DNA of 64,000 bases from contig NZ_CP092365.1 in assembly GCF_022370835.2 (NCBI RefSeq), positions 1,116,001 through 1,180,000 of the forward strand, given 5' to 3'. Numbering within the stretch: the stretch's first letter is position 1; every line of letters begins with the position of its first letter. The stretch is from Mycolicibacillus parakoreensis (lineage in GTDB: Bacteria > Actinomycetota > Actinomycetes > Mycobacteriales > Mycobacteriaceae). The position numbers and the translations under genes were made by a program. Under the pieces are notes generated by a model. It was not told where the DNA came from, made no database searches, and saw nothing but the letters and a program-made list of their open reading frames with translations. Below are positions 33,785 through 45,100 of this stretch, piece after piece.

Positions 33785-35821
33785 TTGAATAGCGACGTGA
33801 GCCCCGAAGGCGCGGTGTTGGAGAAGCGGCTGGTCAAGCTCACCGACGCCACCCGATCGTTGGCCGAGGCCGGCGAGGTCGGGAAGCCCGGCCGGTTGCG
33901 CCGCGTCCTCGACGGTCTGCGCCTGGCGTTGCTGCAGCCCGGCGGCTGCGCGGCCATCCAGCAGCGGACCGCCGAACTGGAGGCGGCGGGGCTGTTTTTG
34001 GGCACCGACTGGGATGCCCCGGACACCTTGTTGCCGGCGTTGAGCATCGGGTCGCTCAACAGCGACAATCCGGACACGGTGGTGTTGGAGGCGGTCAACG
34101 AGCTGCGGTTCCTGGCGATCGCCACCGGCCAGTACCCGCACCCGTTGATCTCCGCCGAACAGGCCCGCCACCACCTGTCACAGGTGCTGGCGTTGAACCT
34201 GTCGCTGCTGTTCACCCCGCCCACCGAGGCGCAACGCGAACAGCAGGGCCGGATGGCCACCGTCACCCGGGACCTGTTCCGCTACCTGGTCGACGAGATC
34301 GGCTACGAGGGCGTCCTGGATCACCTCGTCGAGGAGATCTGGCGCATGCTGCGCCAGCGTCCCATCCAGGTCGACCCGATCAAGGAGATGATCACCCAGA
34401 TCTCGATCGCGCGGGCCGACCCCGACATCGACCTGGGCAACGGCGGCCGTGGGGTCGACCGGCTGATCACCAGCCTCTACGGCACCACCGAGGCCTGCCG
34501 GGAGGACCCGGGGGTCGAGGTCTACCGGTCGCGGCTGGAGTCGATGGACGAGCCCACCCTGCAGTACGAGGCCGCGGGCTTCGCCCGCTCCATGCACGAC
34601 ACCGGCCTGGTCTCGCCCTACCACGCCACCCTGCTGCGGTTCCTGCTGGAGAAGGGGCCGTACCTCATCGGTGAGGCGTTGGGCCTGTCGAGCACCGGCC
34701 GGGACTGCCTGCTCTGCTACCACGACCTGGTGCACGCCCTGATCGCCACCGTCGTGCACACCGAGACCGCCCAGTGCATCTACGGGCTGGCGCTGTTGCT
34801 CGAGCGCGGCATCCTCTACCAGCCGCCGGTGGCCCCGTCGCTCTGGCGGCAGCTCGCGTTGCCGCTGTCGCAGTACTCCCGGGACCGGCTCACGTTGGCC
34901 TTCGGGTCGGGCCAGGAGCCTCGGACCTGGCTGCTGGCCGGGACCCTGTCGATGCTCGGGTTGCCGCTGGGCGTGGGCCAGGGCGACAACCCGACCTGTC
35001 AGTCCGCCCGGGCGATGTCGATGTGGTCCTACAACGACCCGGACTATCTGTTGCAGATCATCACCTGGGCGGCCCGCGACGACGAGATCGTCATGCACTT
35101 CGAGGGCCGGCCGCTGTCCTCCCGGCAGAGCTCCGGCGGGGTCGCCACCCGGCTGCCGATCGACCTGGACCCGGTGTCCCTGCTGGTGGTGCCGCATCTG
35201 GACCGCATCTACGCGGAGATGGGCCGGCGATGCGTCGGGCGCGAGGGTGATCCGCACCGGTGGGTGAACCCCGAGTTCCACGGCTGGTGGGCCGGGCGGG
35301 GTTTTCGGATCAATGTCGACGTGGCCACCGGCAACCTGGTCGACCTCGACGGGTTCCTGCGGCACTTCTACGGGGCCTATCACCCCTTCTACAACGGCAA
35401 CCAGCCGCTGATCCACCCCCAACCCGCGGGCGTGGCGGTCACCGACAGCGCCGCCCGGTTCATCGGCTGGCATGCCATCACCGTGCTGCGGGTGAGCCTG
35501 GATCCCGACGAGGTGATGCGGGTGTACTTCTACAACCCCAACAACGACAGCGGGCAGGACTGGGGCGACGGGGTGGTGGTGCGCACCGCCGGGCACGGGG
35601 AGCGGTTCGGGGAGGCCTCCCTGCCGTTCGAGCAGTTCGCCTCGCGGCTCTACATCTTCCACTTCGACCCGTTGGAACCCGGTAAACCGGCCGCGGTCAC
35701 CCAGGAGGAACTCGACCGGGTGCAGGGATACATCAAGCGGAGCTGGGGCGCGGGACGCATGCCCGACCTCGTCGAGGCGGCGGCCGCCGAACCCGGTGCC
35801 GGTGGGCCTGCCCGGGAGTGA
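33785..35821 (+). CDS. Large conserved protein with candidate papain-like Cys-His-Asn triad
   Basis: 678 aa, cytosolic (no signal peptide or TM). I do not recognise the family. The N-terminal 270 residues are helical. Residues 395-440 include GQGDNPTCQSARAMSMWS with Cys405 at a helix start after a Gly-rich turn; His563 lies in GWHAITVLRVSL and Asn584 in RVYFYNPNNDSGQDW. This C...HA...N order is the layout of papain-like peptidases, amidases and transglutaminase-like enzymes, so a thiol enzyme is inferred. TTG 33785 has GAGGA 6 bases upstream. It is paired with the ATP-grasp gene, suggesting opposing or sequential chemistry on one amide bond. Confidence 0.7.
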   Translation: MNSDVSPEGAVLEKRLVKLTDATRSLAEAGEVGKPGRLRRVLDGLRLALLQPGGCAAIQQRTAELEAAGLFLGTDWDAPDTLLPALSIGSLNSDNPDTVVLEAVNELRFLAIATGQYPHPLISAEQARHHLSQVLALNLSLLFTPPTEAQREQQGRMATVTRDLFRYLVDEIGYEGVLDHLVEEIWRMLRQRPIQVDPIKEMITQISIARADPDIDLGNGGRGVDRLITSLYGTTEACREDPGVEVYRSRLESMDEPTLQYEAAGFARSMHDTGLVSPYHATLLRFLLEKGPYLIGEALGLSSTGRDCLLCYHDLVHALIATVVHTETAQCIYGLALLLERGILYQPPVAPSLWRQLALPLSQYSRDRLTLAFGSGQEPRTWLLAGTLSMLGLPLGVGQGDNPTCQSARAMSMWSYNDPDYLLQIITWAARDDEIVMHFEGRPLSSRQSSGGVATRLPIDLDPVSLLVVPHLDRIYAEMGRRCVGREGDPHRWVNPEFHGWWAGRGFRINVDVATGNLVDLDGFLRHFYGAYHPFYNGNQPLIHPQPAGVAVTDSAARFIGWHAITVLRVSLDPDEVMRVYFYNPNNDSGQDWGDGVVVRTAGHGERFGEASLPFEQFASRLYIFHFDPLEPGKPAAVTQEELDRVQGYIKRSWGAGRMPDLVEAAAAEPGAGGPARE

Positions 35822-35844
35822 CCCCGCGGGCCCCGGATTTGTTT

Positions 35845-35863
35845 ATAACGATTTGATAACGAT
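35845..35863 (+). repeat. ATAACGAT direct repeat upstream of fas
   Basis: ATAACGAT at 35845-35852 and 35856-35863, 11 bases apart (one helical turn), in an AT-rich patch within the otherwise GC-rich 365-base gap before fas. It could be a regulator site or part of an upstream promoter. Confidence 0.4.
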
Positions 35864-35956
35864 GCAGCTGTGATCTGCGGAATTTGGCTACTCGACCGTA
35901 ACCACGTCCATGCAGGACGTTTGTCCGACACCCCGTCGGCCGTGGTCAGACGTGGT

Positions 35957-36002
35957 GTTACCCGCAGCACGGGTTACTGATGCGTAGAACTGATGGGTAA
36001 CC
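35957..36002 (+). promoter_or_regulatory. GTTAC/GTAAC repeats, candidate fas operator
   Basis: GTTACCC (35957-35963), GGTTAC (35972-35977) and GGGTAACC (35995-36002) give two nested inverted arrangements about 185 to 230 bases before the fas start. Mycobacterial fas-acpS is activated by FasR through inverted repeats in this region; I do not remember the site sequence well enough to assign it. The remaining 180 bases to the gene hold the promoter, with no ORF I trust. Confidence 0.35.
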
Positions 36003-36185
36003 AAATCGAGGGTCGGACCACCCGGTTTCTTATGCCACGCTTAATGAGATGCCGCTCGGCGCAGATCGGCCGCCGAGGACGGACACGGGGGTCGGTGAGA
36101 CCGGGGTTCGATGAGGAATTCCAGGCCCCGACACGCCCGGCACAGACACGACGCACGACACCAACATCGCAGGGAGATACACAAC

Positions 36186-39100
36186 GTGACGATCTATGAG
36201 CACGACCGGGTGTCCGCTGACCGTGACGGGACGTCGCCGCAAACCCATGCTCTGGTCGATCGTCTCAACGCCGGCGAGCCCTACGCGGTGGCCTTCGGGG
36301 GTCAGGGCAGCGCCTGGCTGGAGACCCTGGAGGAATTGGTCTCCTCGGCCGGCATCGAGGCCGAGCTGACCACGCTGGCCGGTGAGGCCGAGCTGCTCCT
36401 CGAGCCGGTCGCCCGCGAACTCGTGGTGGTGCGTCCGATCGGGTTCGCCCCGCTGACGTGGGTGCGGGCGCTGGCCGCCGAGGACCCGATCCCGTCGGAG
36501 AAGCAGTTGACCTCGGCGGCGGTGTCGGTGCCCGGGGTGCTGCTGACCCAGATCGCCGCGGTGCGCGCGCTGGCCCGCCAGGGCCTGGACGTCTCGGCCA
36601 CCCCGCCGGTGGCGCTGGCCGGGCACTCGCAGGGCGTCCTGGCCGTGGAGTCCCTGCGAGCCGGGGGCGTCAACGACGTCGAGCTGGTGGCGATGGCCCA
36701 GCTGATCGGTGCGGCCGGGACCCTGGTGGCCCGGCGACGCGGCATCACGGTCTCCGGGGACCGTCCGCCGATGGTGTCGGTGACCAACGTCGACCCGGAA
36801 CGGATGTTCCAGTTGCTCGAGGAGTTCGCCACCGACGTGCGCACGGTGCTGCCGCCGGTGCTGTCGATCCGCAACGGCCGGCGGGCCGTGGTGATCACCG
36901 GGACCCCCGAGCAGCTCTCCCGGTTCGAGCTGTACTGCGACCAGATCGCCGAGAAGGAGGCGGCCGAGCGCAAGAACAAGCAGCGCGGTGGCGCCGTGTT
37001 CGCGCCGGTCTTCGAACCGGTGCAGGTCGAGGTCGGGTTCCACTCGCCGCGGCTGGCCGACGGCATCGACCTGGTGGGCCGGTGGGCCGCCACGATCGGG
37101 TTGAGCGAGCAGATGGTGGCGGTGGCCCGGCAGATGACCGAGGCCATCCTGGTGCGTCAGGTCGACTGGGTCGATGAGATCACCGAACTGCACCAGGCCG
37201 GGGCGCACTGGATCCTGGACCTGGGCCCCGGCGACATCCTGACCCGGTTGACCGCGCCGGTGGTGCGCGGACTGGGCATCGGTGTGGTGCCGGTGGCGAC
37301 CCGCGGCGGACAGCGCAACCTGTTCACCGTCGGTGCGGTGCCGGAGGTGGCCGCGCCGTGGTCGAGTTACGCCCCGCGCGCGGTGCGGCTACCCGACGGG
37401 CGGATCAAACTCGACACCAAATTCACCCGGCTCACCGGGCGGTCGCCGATCCTGCTGGCCGGGATGACCCCGACCACCGTCGACGCCGAGATCGTCGCCG
37501 CCGCGGCCAACGCCGGGCACTGGGCCGAGCTGGCCGGCGGCGGGCAGGTCACCGAGGAGATCTTCACCGACCGCATCGAGGAGCTCGCGGGGCTGCTGGA
37601 GCCGGGCCGCACCATCGCGTTCAACACCTTGTTCCTCGACCCCTACCTGTGGAAGCTGCAGGTCGGCGGCAAACGCCTGGTGCAGAAGGCGCGCGCCTCC
37701 GGCGCCCCGATCGACGGGGTGGTGGTCAGTGCCGGCATCCCCGATCTGGAAGAGGCCGTCGAACTCATCGACGAACTGCGCGACACCGGCATCAGCCACG
37801 TGGTGTTCAAACCGGGCACCATCGAACAGATCCGCTCGGTGATCCGCATCGCCGCCGAGGTGCCCACCAAACCGGTCATCGCCCACGTCGAGGGCGGCCG
37901 CGCGGGGGGCCACCACTCCTGGGAAGACCTCGATGATCTGCTGTTGACCACCTACTCCGAGCTGCGCTCGCAGCCCAACATCACCGTCTGCGTGGGCGGC
38001 GGGATCGGCACCCCCGAACGCGCCGCGGAGTACCTGACCGGCCGGTGGGCCGAACCGTACGGGTTCCCGTCGATGCCGGTCGACGGCATCCTGGTCGGCA
38101 CCGCCGCGATGGCGACCAAGGAGGCCACCACCTCACCGGCGGTGAAGCAGATGCTGGTGGAGACCACCGGCACCGACCGCTGGATCCGCGCCGGGGGCGC
38201 GCAGGGCGGCATGGCGTCGAGCCGCAGTCAACTCGGCGCCGACATCCACGAGATCGACAACACCGCCTCCCGCTGCGGGCGGCTGCTCGACGAGGTGGCC
38301 GGTGACGCCGAGGCGGTCGCCGCCCGCCGCGACGAACTCATCGCCGCGATGGCCGACACCGCCAAGCCCTACTTCGGCGACGTCGCCGAGATGACCTACG
38401 GCACCTGGCTGCGCCGGTATGTCGAGCTGGCGATCGGCGCCGGCGATTCGACCGCCGACACCGCCTCCCCGGACAGCCCGTGGCTGGCCGACACCTGGCG
38501 CGACCGGTTCGGGTCGATGCTGCAGCGCGCCGAGGCCCGGCTGCACCCGGTCGAGTCCGGACCCGTCGAGACCCTGTTCGCCGACACCGAGTCGGGCCGC
38601 GCCCTGCTGGAGCGCCCGGCCGAGGCCATCGCCGCCCTGCTGGCCCGCTACCCCGAGGCGGACACGGTGCTGCTGCACCCCGCCGACGTGCCGTACTTCA
38701 CCCAGCTGTGCAAGACCCCGGGCAAGCCGGTGAACTTCGTGCCGGTCATCGACAAGGACGTGCGCCGCTGGTGGCGCAGCGACTCGCTGTGGCAGGCGCA
38801 CGACGCCCGCTACGCCGCCGACCAGGTGTGCATCATCCCCGGCACCGCCGCGGTCGCCGGGATCACCCGGGTCGACGAGCCGGTCGGGGAGCTGCTCGAC
38901 CGCTTCGAGCAGGCCACCATCGACGACGTGGTCGCCGGAGACGGCGACCCGCGGCCGGTGACCGCGCGGCGAACCGGCCGCACCGACGTCGCCGGGCCGT
39001 TGGCCGTCGCGCTCGACGCCCCCGACGTGCTGTGGGCCGGGCGCACCGCCACCAACCCGGTCCACCGCCTCGGCGCCGCCGACCAGTGGCAGGTGCACGA

Positions 39101-42100
39101 CGGCTCCGATGACCGCAGCGCCACCCACCCCGCCACCGGGGCCCGGCTGGAGCTGGTCTCGGATCCGGAGGCCGCCGACGCGCCGAATACGGCCACTGTG
39201 CTGCTCAGCGTGCCGCTGTCGGACACCTGGATTCAGATCCCGCTGACCCTGCCCGCCGGTGTCGCCGACGGGGTGACCCCGATGGTGCACACCGACGACG
39301 CGGCCGCGGCCATGCGCGCGGTGCTGGCGATCGCCGCCGGAGCCGACGGGCCCGACGCGTTGGCGCCGGTCACCGACGGGGCGACCACCGTCACCGTCGC
39401 CTGGGATCCCGAACGGGTCGCCGACCACACCGGGGTCACCGCCGTGTTCGGCGCGCCGCTGGCCCCCGGGCTGACCCCGGTGCCCGACACCCTGGTCGGC
39501 CGCTGCTGGCCCGCGGTGTTCGCCGCGATCGGCGCAGCATCCACCGCGGCCGGTTCCCCGGTCGTCGAGGGCCTGTTGTCGCTGGTGCACCTCGATCACG
39601 CCGCCCGGCTGCTGGCCCCGCTGCCGGCCGAGCCGGCGGAGCTGACCGTCACCGCCCGTGCCGCCACGGCCACCGACACCGAGGTCGGTCGGGTGGTCCC
39701 GGTCGAGGTGACCGTGACCGGGCCCGACGGCACCGTGCTGGCCACGCTGGCGGAACGGTTCGCGATCCGGGGGCGCACCGGCACCCTGGAGCTGACCGAC
39801 CCGGCGCGTGCCGGGGGAGCGGTGTCGCAGAACGCCACCGACACCCCGCGGCGGCGCCGTCGCGACGTCACCGTCACCGCCCCGGTGGACATGCGCCCGT
39901 TCGCGGTGGTCTCCGGTGACCACAACCCGATCCACACCGACCGGGCCGCCGCGCTGCTCGCCGGCCTGGAGTCCCCGATCGTGCACGGCATGTGGCTGTC
40001 GGCCGCCGCGCAGCACGCGGTGACCGCCACCGACGGGCAGGCCCGTCCGCCGGCGCGGCTGATCGGCTGGACGGCGAGGTTTTTGGGCATGGTCCGCCCC
40101 GGCGACGAGGTGGACTTCCGCGTCGACCGCGTCGGCATCGATCAGGGCGCCGAGGTGCTCGAGGTGGCCGCCCGGGTCGGCTCGGAGCTGGTGATGGCCG
40201 CCACCGCGCGGCTGGCCGCGCCCAAAACCGTCTACGCCTTCCCCGGCCAGGGCATTCAGCACAAGGGCATGGGCATGGAGGTCCGGGCCCGCTCCAAGGC
40301 CGCCCGCAAGGTGTGGGACTCCGCGGATAAGTTCACCCGCGACACACTGGGCTTCTCGGTGCTGCATGTGGTGCGCGACAACCCGACCAGCCTGATCGCC
40401 TCCGGGGTGCACTACCAGCACCCGGAGGGGGTGCTGTATCTGACCCAGTTCACCCAGGTGGCGATGGCGACCGTGGCCGCCGCCCAGGTCGCCGAGATGC
40501 GCGAGCAGGGGGCGTTCGTCGAGGACGCCATCGCCTGCGGGCACTCGGTGGGCGAGTACACCGCGCTGGCCTGCGTCAGCGGGGTCTACGAGCTGGAGGC
40601 GCTGCTGGAGGTGGTGTTCCACCGCGGCTCCAAGATGCACGACATCGTGCCGCGCGACGCGTTCGGCCGGTCCAACTACCGCCTGGCCGCCATCCGCCCG
40701 TCGCAGATCGACCTCGACGACGCCGACGTCACCGCCTTCGTCGCCGAGATCGCCGAGCGCACCGGGGAGTTCCTGCAGATCGTCAACTTCAACCTGCGTG
40801 GCTCGCAGTACGCGATCGCGGGCACGGTGCGCGGCCTGGAGGAGCTGGAGGCCGAGGTCGAGCGGCGCCGCGAACGCACCGGCGGGCGGCGCTCGTTCAT
40901 CATGGTGCCCGGCATCGACGTGCCGTTCCACTCCGAGGTGCTGCGCGTCGGGGTCGACGACTTCCGCCGCTCGCTGGAGCGGGTGATGCCCCGCGACCAG
41001 GACCCGGCGCTGATCGTCGGTCGCTACATCCCCAACCTGGTGCCCAAGCCGTTCAGCCTGGACCGCGCGTTCATCCAGGAGATCCGCGACCTGGTGCCGG
41101 CCGAACCGCTGGACGAAATCCTCGCCGACTACGACACCTGGCGCAACGAGAAGCCGCGTGAGCTGTGCCGCAAGATCGTCATCGAGCTGCTGGCCTGGCA
41201 GTTCGCCAGCCCGGTGCGCTGGATCGAGACCCAGGACCTGCTGTTCATCGAGGCGGCCGCCGGCGGACTCGGGGTGGAACGCTTCGTCGAGATCGGGGTG
41301 AAGCCGGCCCCGACGGTGGCCGGACTGGCCACCAACACCCTCAAACTGCCCGAATACGCCCACAGCACGGTGCAGGTGCTCAACGTCGAACGCGACGCCT
41401 CGGTGCTGTTCGCCACCGACACCGACCCCGAACCCGAGGACGACGACGACGGCCTGCCCGAGGAGGCCCCCGCCGCCGAGGCGGCGCCACCGGAGGCCGT
41501 GGCCGCGGCCGCCCCGGCCGCCCCGGCCGCCCCCTCGGGGGCGCCGCGCCCCGACGACCTCGGCTTCGACGCCGCCGACGCCACCCTGGCGATGATCGCG
41601 CTCTCGGCGAAGATGCGCCTGGACCAGATCGAACCGCTGGACTCGATCGAGTCGATCACCGACGGGGCGTCGTCGCGGCGCAACCAACTGCTGGTCGACC
41701 TGGGCTCGGAGTTGAACCTCGGCGCCATCGACGGTGCGGCCGAAGCCGACCTGGCCGGTCTGCGCTCGCAGGTCACCAAGCTGGCGCGCACCTACAAGCC
41801 ATTCGGGCCGGTGCTCTCCGATTCGATCAACGACCAGCTGCGCACCGTGTTCGGTCCGTCCGGCAAGCGGCCGGCCGCGATCGCCGAACGGGTCAAAAAG
41901 ACCTGGGAGCTCGGTGACGGCTGGGCCAAACACGTCACCGTCGAGGTGGCGCTGGGCACCCGGGAGGGAACCAGCGTGCGCGGCGGGGCGCTCGGCGGGC
42001 TGCACGAGGGCGCGCTGGCCGACACCGCCGCCGTCGACCAGGTCATCGACGCCGCGGTGGCCGCCGTCGCCGCCCGCCACGGGGTGGCCGTCGGGCTGCC

Positions 42101-45100
42101 GTCGTCCGGCGCCGGCGCCGGCGCCGCGACCGTCGACGCCGCGGCGCTCAGCGAGTTCACCGACCAGATCACCGGCCGCGACGGCGTGCTGGCCTCGGCG
42201 GCGCGGCTGGTGCTCGGCCAACTCGGCCTCGACGACCCGGTCACCGTGGAGTCGGCCGGCACCGACGCCGAGCTGATCGACTTGGTCACCGCCGAACTCG
42301 GGTCGGACTGGCCGCGGCTGGTCGCGCCGGTCTTCGACGCGAAGAAGGCCGTCGTCTTCGACGACCGTTGGGCCAGCGCCCGGGAGGATCTGGCCACCCT
42401 GTGGCTGGCCGAGGACGCCGACGTCGACGCCGACTGGGGCCGCCTCGCGGAGCGTTTCGAGGGCGCCGGGCACACCGTCGCCACCCAGGCCACCTGGTGG
42501 CAGGGCAAGGCGCTGGCCGCCGGGCGCACCATCCACGCCTCGCTGTACGGGCGGATCGCCGCCGGGGCGGAGAACCCCGGCAAGGGCGTGCACAGCGACG
42601 AGGTCGCGGTGGTCACCGGCGCGTCGAAGGGCTCGATCGCCGCCGCGGTCGTCGGCCGACTCCTCGACGGCGGTGCCACCGTCATCGCCACCACCTCCCG
42701 GCTCGACGACGACCGGCTGGCGTTTTACCGCGCCCTCTACCGCGAGCACGCCCGGTTCGGGGCGCGCCTGTGGGTGGTGCCGGCGAACATGGCCTCCTAC
42801 AACGACATCGACGCGCTCGCCGACTGGATCGGCAGTGAACAGGTGGAGAACCTGGGGCCGGTCTCGATCCACCTCAAGGATGCCCAGACCCCGACGCTGC
42901 TGTTCCCGTTCGCCGCGCCCCGGGTGGCCGGCGACCTGTCGGAGGCCGGTGCGCGCTCCGAGATGGAGATGAAGGTGCTGCTGTGGGCCGTGCAGCGGCT
43001 CATCGGTGGCCTGTCGAGGATCGGCGCCGAACGCGACATCGCCTCCCGGCTGCACGTGGTGCTGCCCGGTTCGCCCAACCGCGGGACCTTCGGCGGCGAC
43101 GGCGCCTACGGGGAGGCCAAGTCCGCCCTGGACGCGGTGGTGGCCCGCTGGAGTGCCGAATCGTCGTGGGCCGAGCGGGTCAGCCTGGCGCACGCCCTGA
43201 TCGGCTGGACCCGCGGCACCGGCCTGATGGGCCACAACGACGCGATCGTCTCCGCGGTCGAAGAGGCCGGGGTGCGGACCTACTCCACCGCGGAGATGGC
43301 CGCGATGCTGGTCGGTCTCTGCGACGTGGAGTCCAAGGTCGCGGCGGCCGGCGCCCCGATCGAGGCGGACCTCACCGGCGGGCTGGCCGAGGCGGACCTC
43401 GACATGGGCGAGCTGGCCGCGAAGGCCCGCGCGGAGATGACCGCCGAGACCGTCGAGGACGACCCGGCGGCCGCGGCGACCACCATCGCCGCGCTGCCGT
43501 CGCCGCCGCGGCTGCCGGCGCCGGCGCCCGCGCCGGAGTGGACCGACCTCGACGTCGACCCCGCCGATCTGGTCGTCATCGTCGGGGGCGCCGAACTCGG
43601 CCCGCTGGGCTCCTCGCGCACCCGCTACGAGATGGAGGTCGACGACGAGCTGTCGGCGGCCGGGGTGCTGGAGTTGGCCTGGACCACCGGTCTGGTCCGC
43701 TGGGAGGACGACCCGACGCCGGGCTGGTATGACACCGACTCCGGTGACCTGGTCGACGAATCGGAGCTGGTGGAGCGCTACCACGACGCGGTCGTCGAGC
43801 GGGTCGGCATCCGTGAGTTCGTCGACGACGGCGCCATCGACCCCGATCACGCCTCCCCGCTGCTGGTGAGTGTCTTTTTGGACAAGGACTTCTCGTTCGT
43901 GGTGTCCAGTGAGGCCGATGCGCGGGCGTTCGTCGAGTTCGACCCCGAACACACCGTCATCCGGCCGGTGCCCGATTCCGGTGACTGGGAGGTGATCCGC
44001 AAGGCCGGCACCGAGATTCGGGTGCCGCGCAAAACGAAGCTGTCGCGCACCGTCGGTGCGCAGATCCCGACCGGGTTCGACCCGACCGTGTGGGGCATCT
44101 CGCAGGACATGGCGACCTCGATCGACCGGGTGGCGCTGTGGAACATCGTGGCGACTGTCGATGCGTTCCTGTCGGCCGGGTTCACCCCCGCCGAGCTGAT
44201 GCGCTGGGTGCACCCCTCGCTGGTGGCCAGCACCCAGGGCACCGGGATGGGCGGCATGACCTCGATGCAGACCATGTACCACGGCAACCTGCTGGGGCGG
44301 TCCAAGCCGAACGACATCCTGCAGGAGGTGTTGCCCAACGTCGTCGCCGCCCACGTGGTGCAGTCCTACATCGGGTCCTACGGCGCGATGATCCACCCGG
44401 TCGCCGCGTGCGCGACCGCCGCGGTCTCGGTCGAGGAGGGTGTGGACAAGATCCGGTTGGGCAAGGCCGAACTCGTCGTCACCGGTGGCTTCGACGACCT
44501 GACCCTGGAGGCGATCATCGGCTTCGGGGACATGGCGGCCACCGCCGACACCGAGATGATGCGCGCCAAGGGCATCAGCGATGCCAGGTTCTCCCGCGCC
44601 AACGACCGGCGCCGGCTGGGCTTCGTGGAGGCCCAGGGCGGCGGCACGATCCTGCTGGCCCGCGGTGATCTGGCCGCCAAGATGGGTCTGCCGGTGCTCG
44701 CGGTGGTGGGCTACGCACAGAGCTTCGGCGACGGTGTGCACACCTCGATCCCGGCGCCGGGACTCGGCGCGCTGGGCGCCGGGCGCGGCGGCCGCGACTC
44801 GATGCTGGCCCGATCGCTGAACAAGCTCGGGGTGGGCGCCGACGACATCGCGGTGATCTCCAAGCACGACACCTCGACGCTGGCCAACGACCCCAACGAA
44901 ACCGAGTTGCACGAACGGCTGGCGGCCGCGCTGGGCCGCTCGGCGGGCGCTCCGCTGTTCGTGGTGAGCCAGAAGACGCTGACCGGGCACGCCAAGGGCG
45001 GCGCGGCTGTCTTCCAGATCATGGGGATGTGCCAGATCCTGCGCGACGGGGTGATCCCGCCCAACCGCAGCCTGGACTGTGTCGACGACGAACTGGCCTC

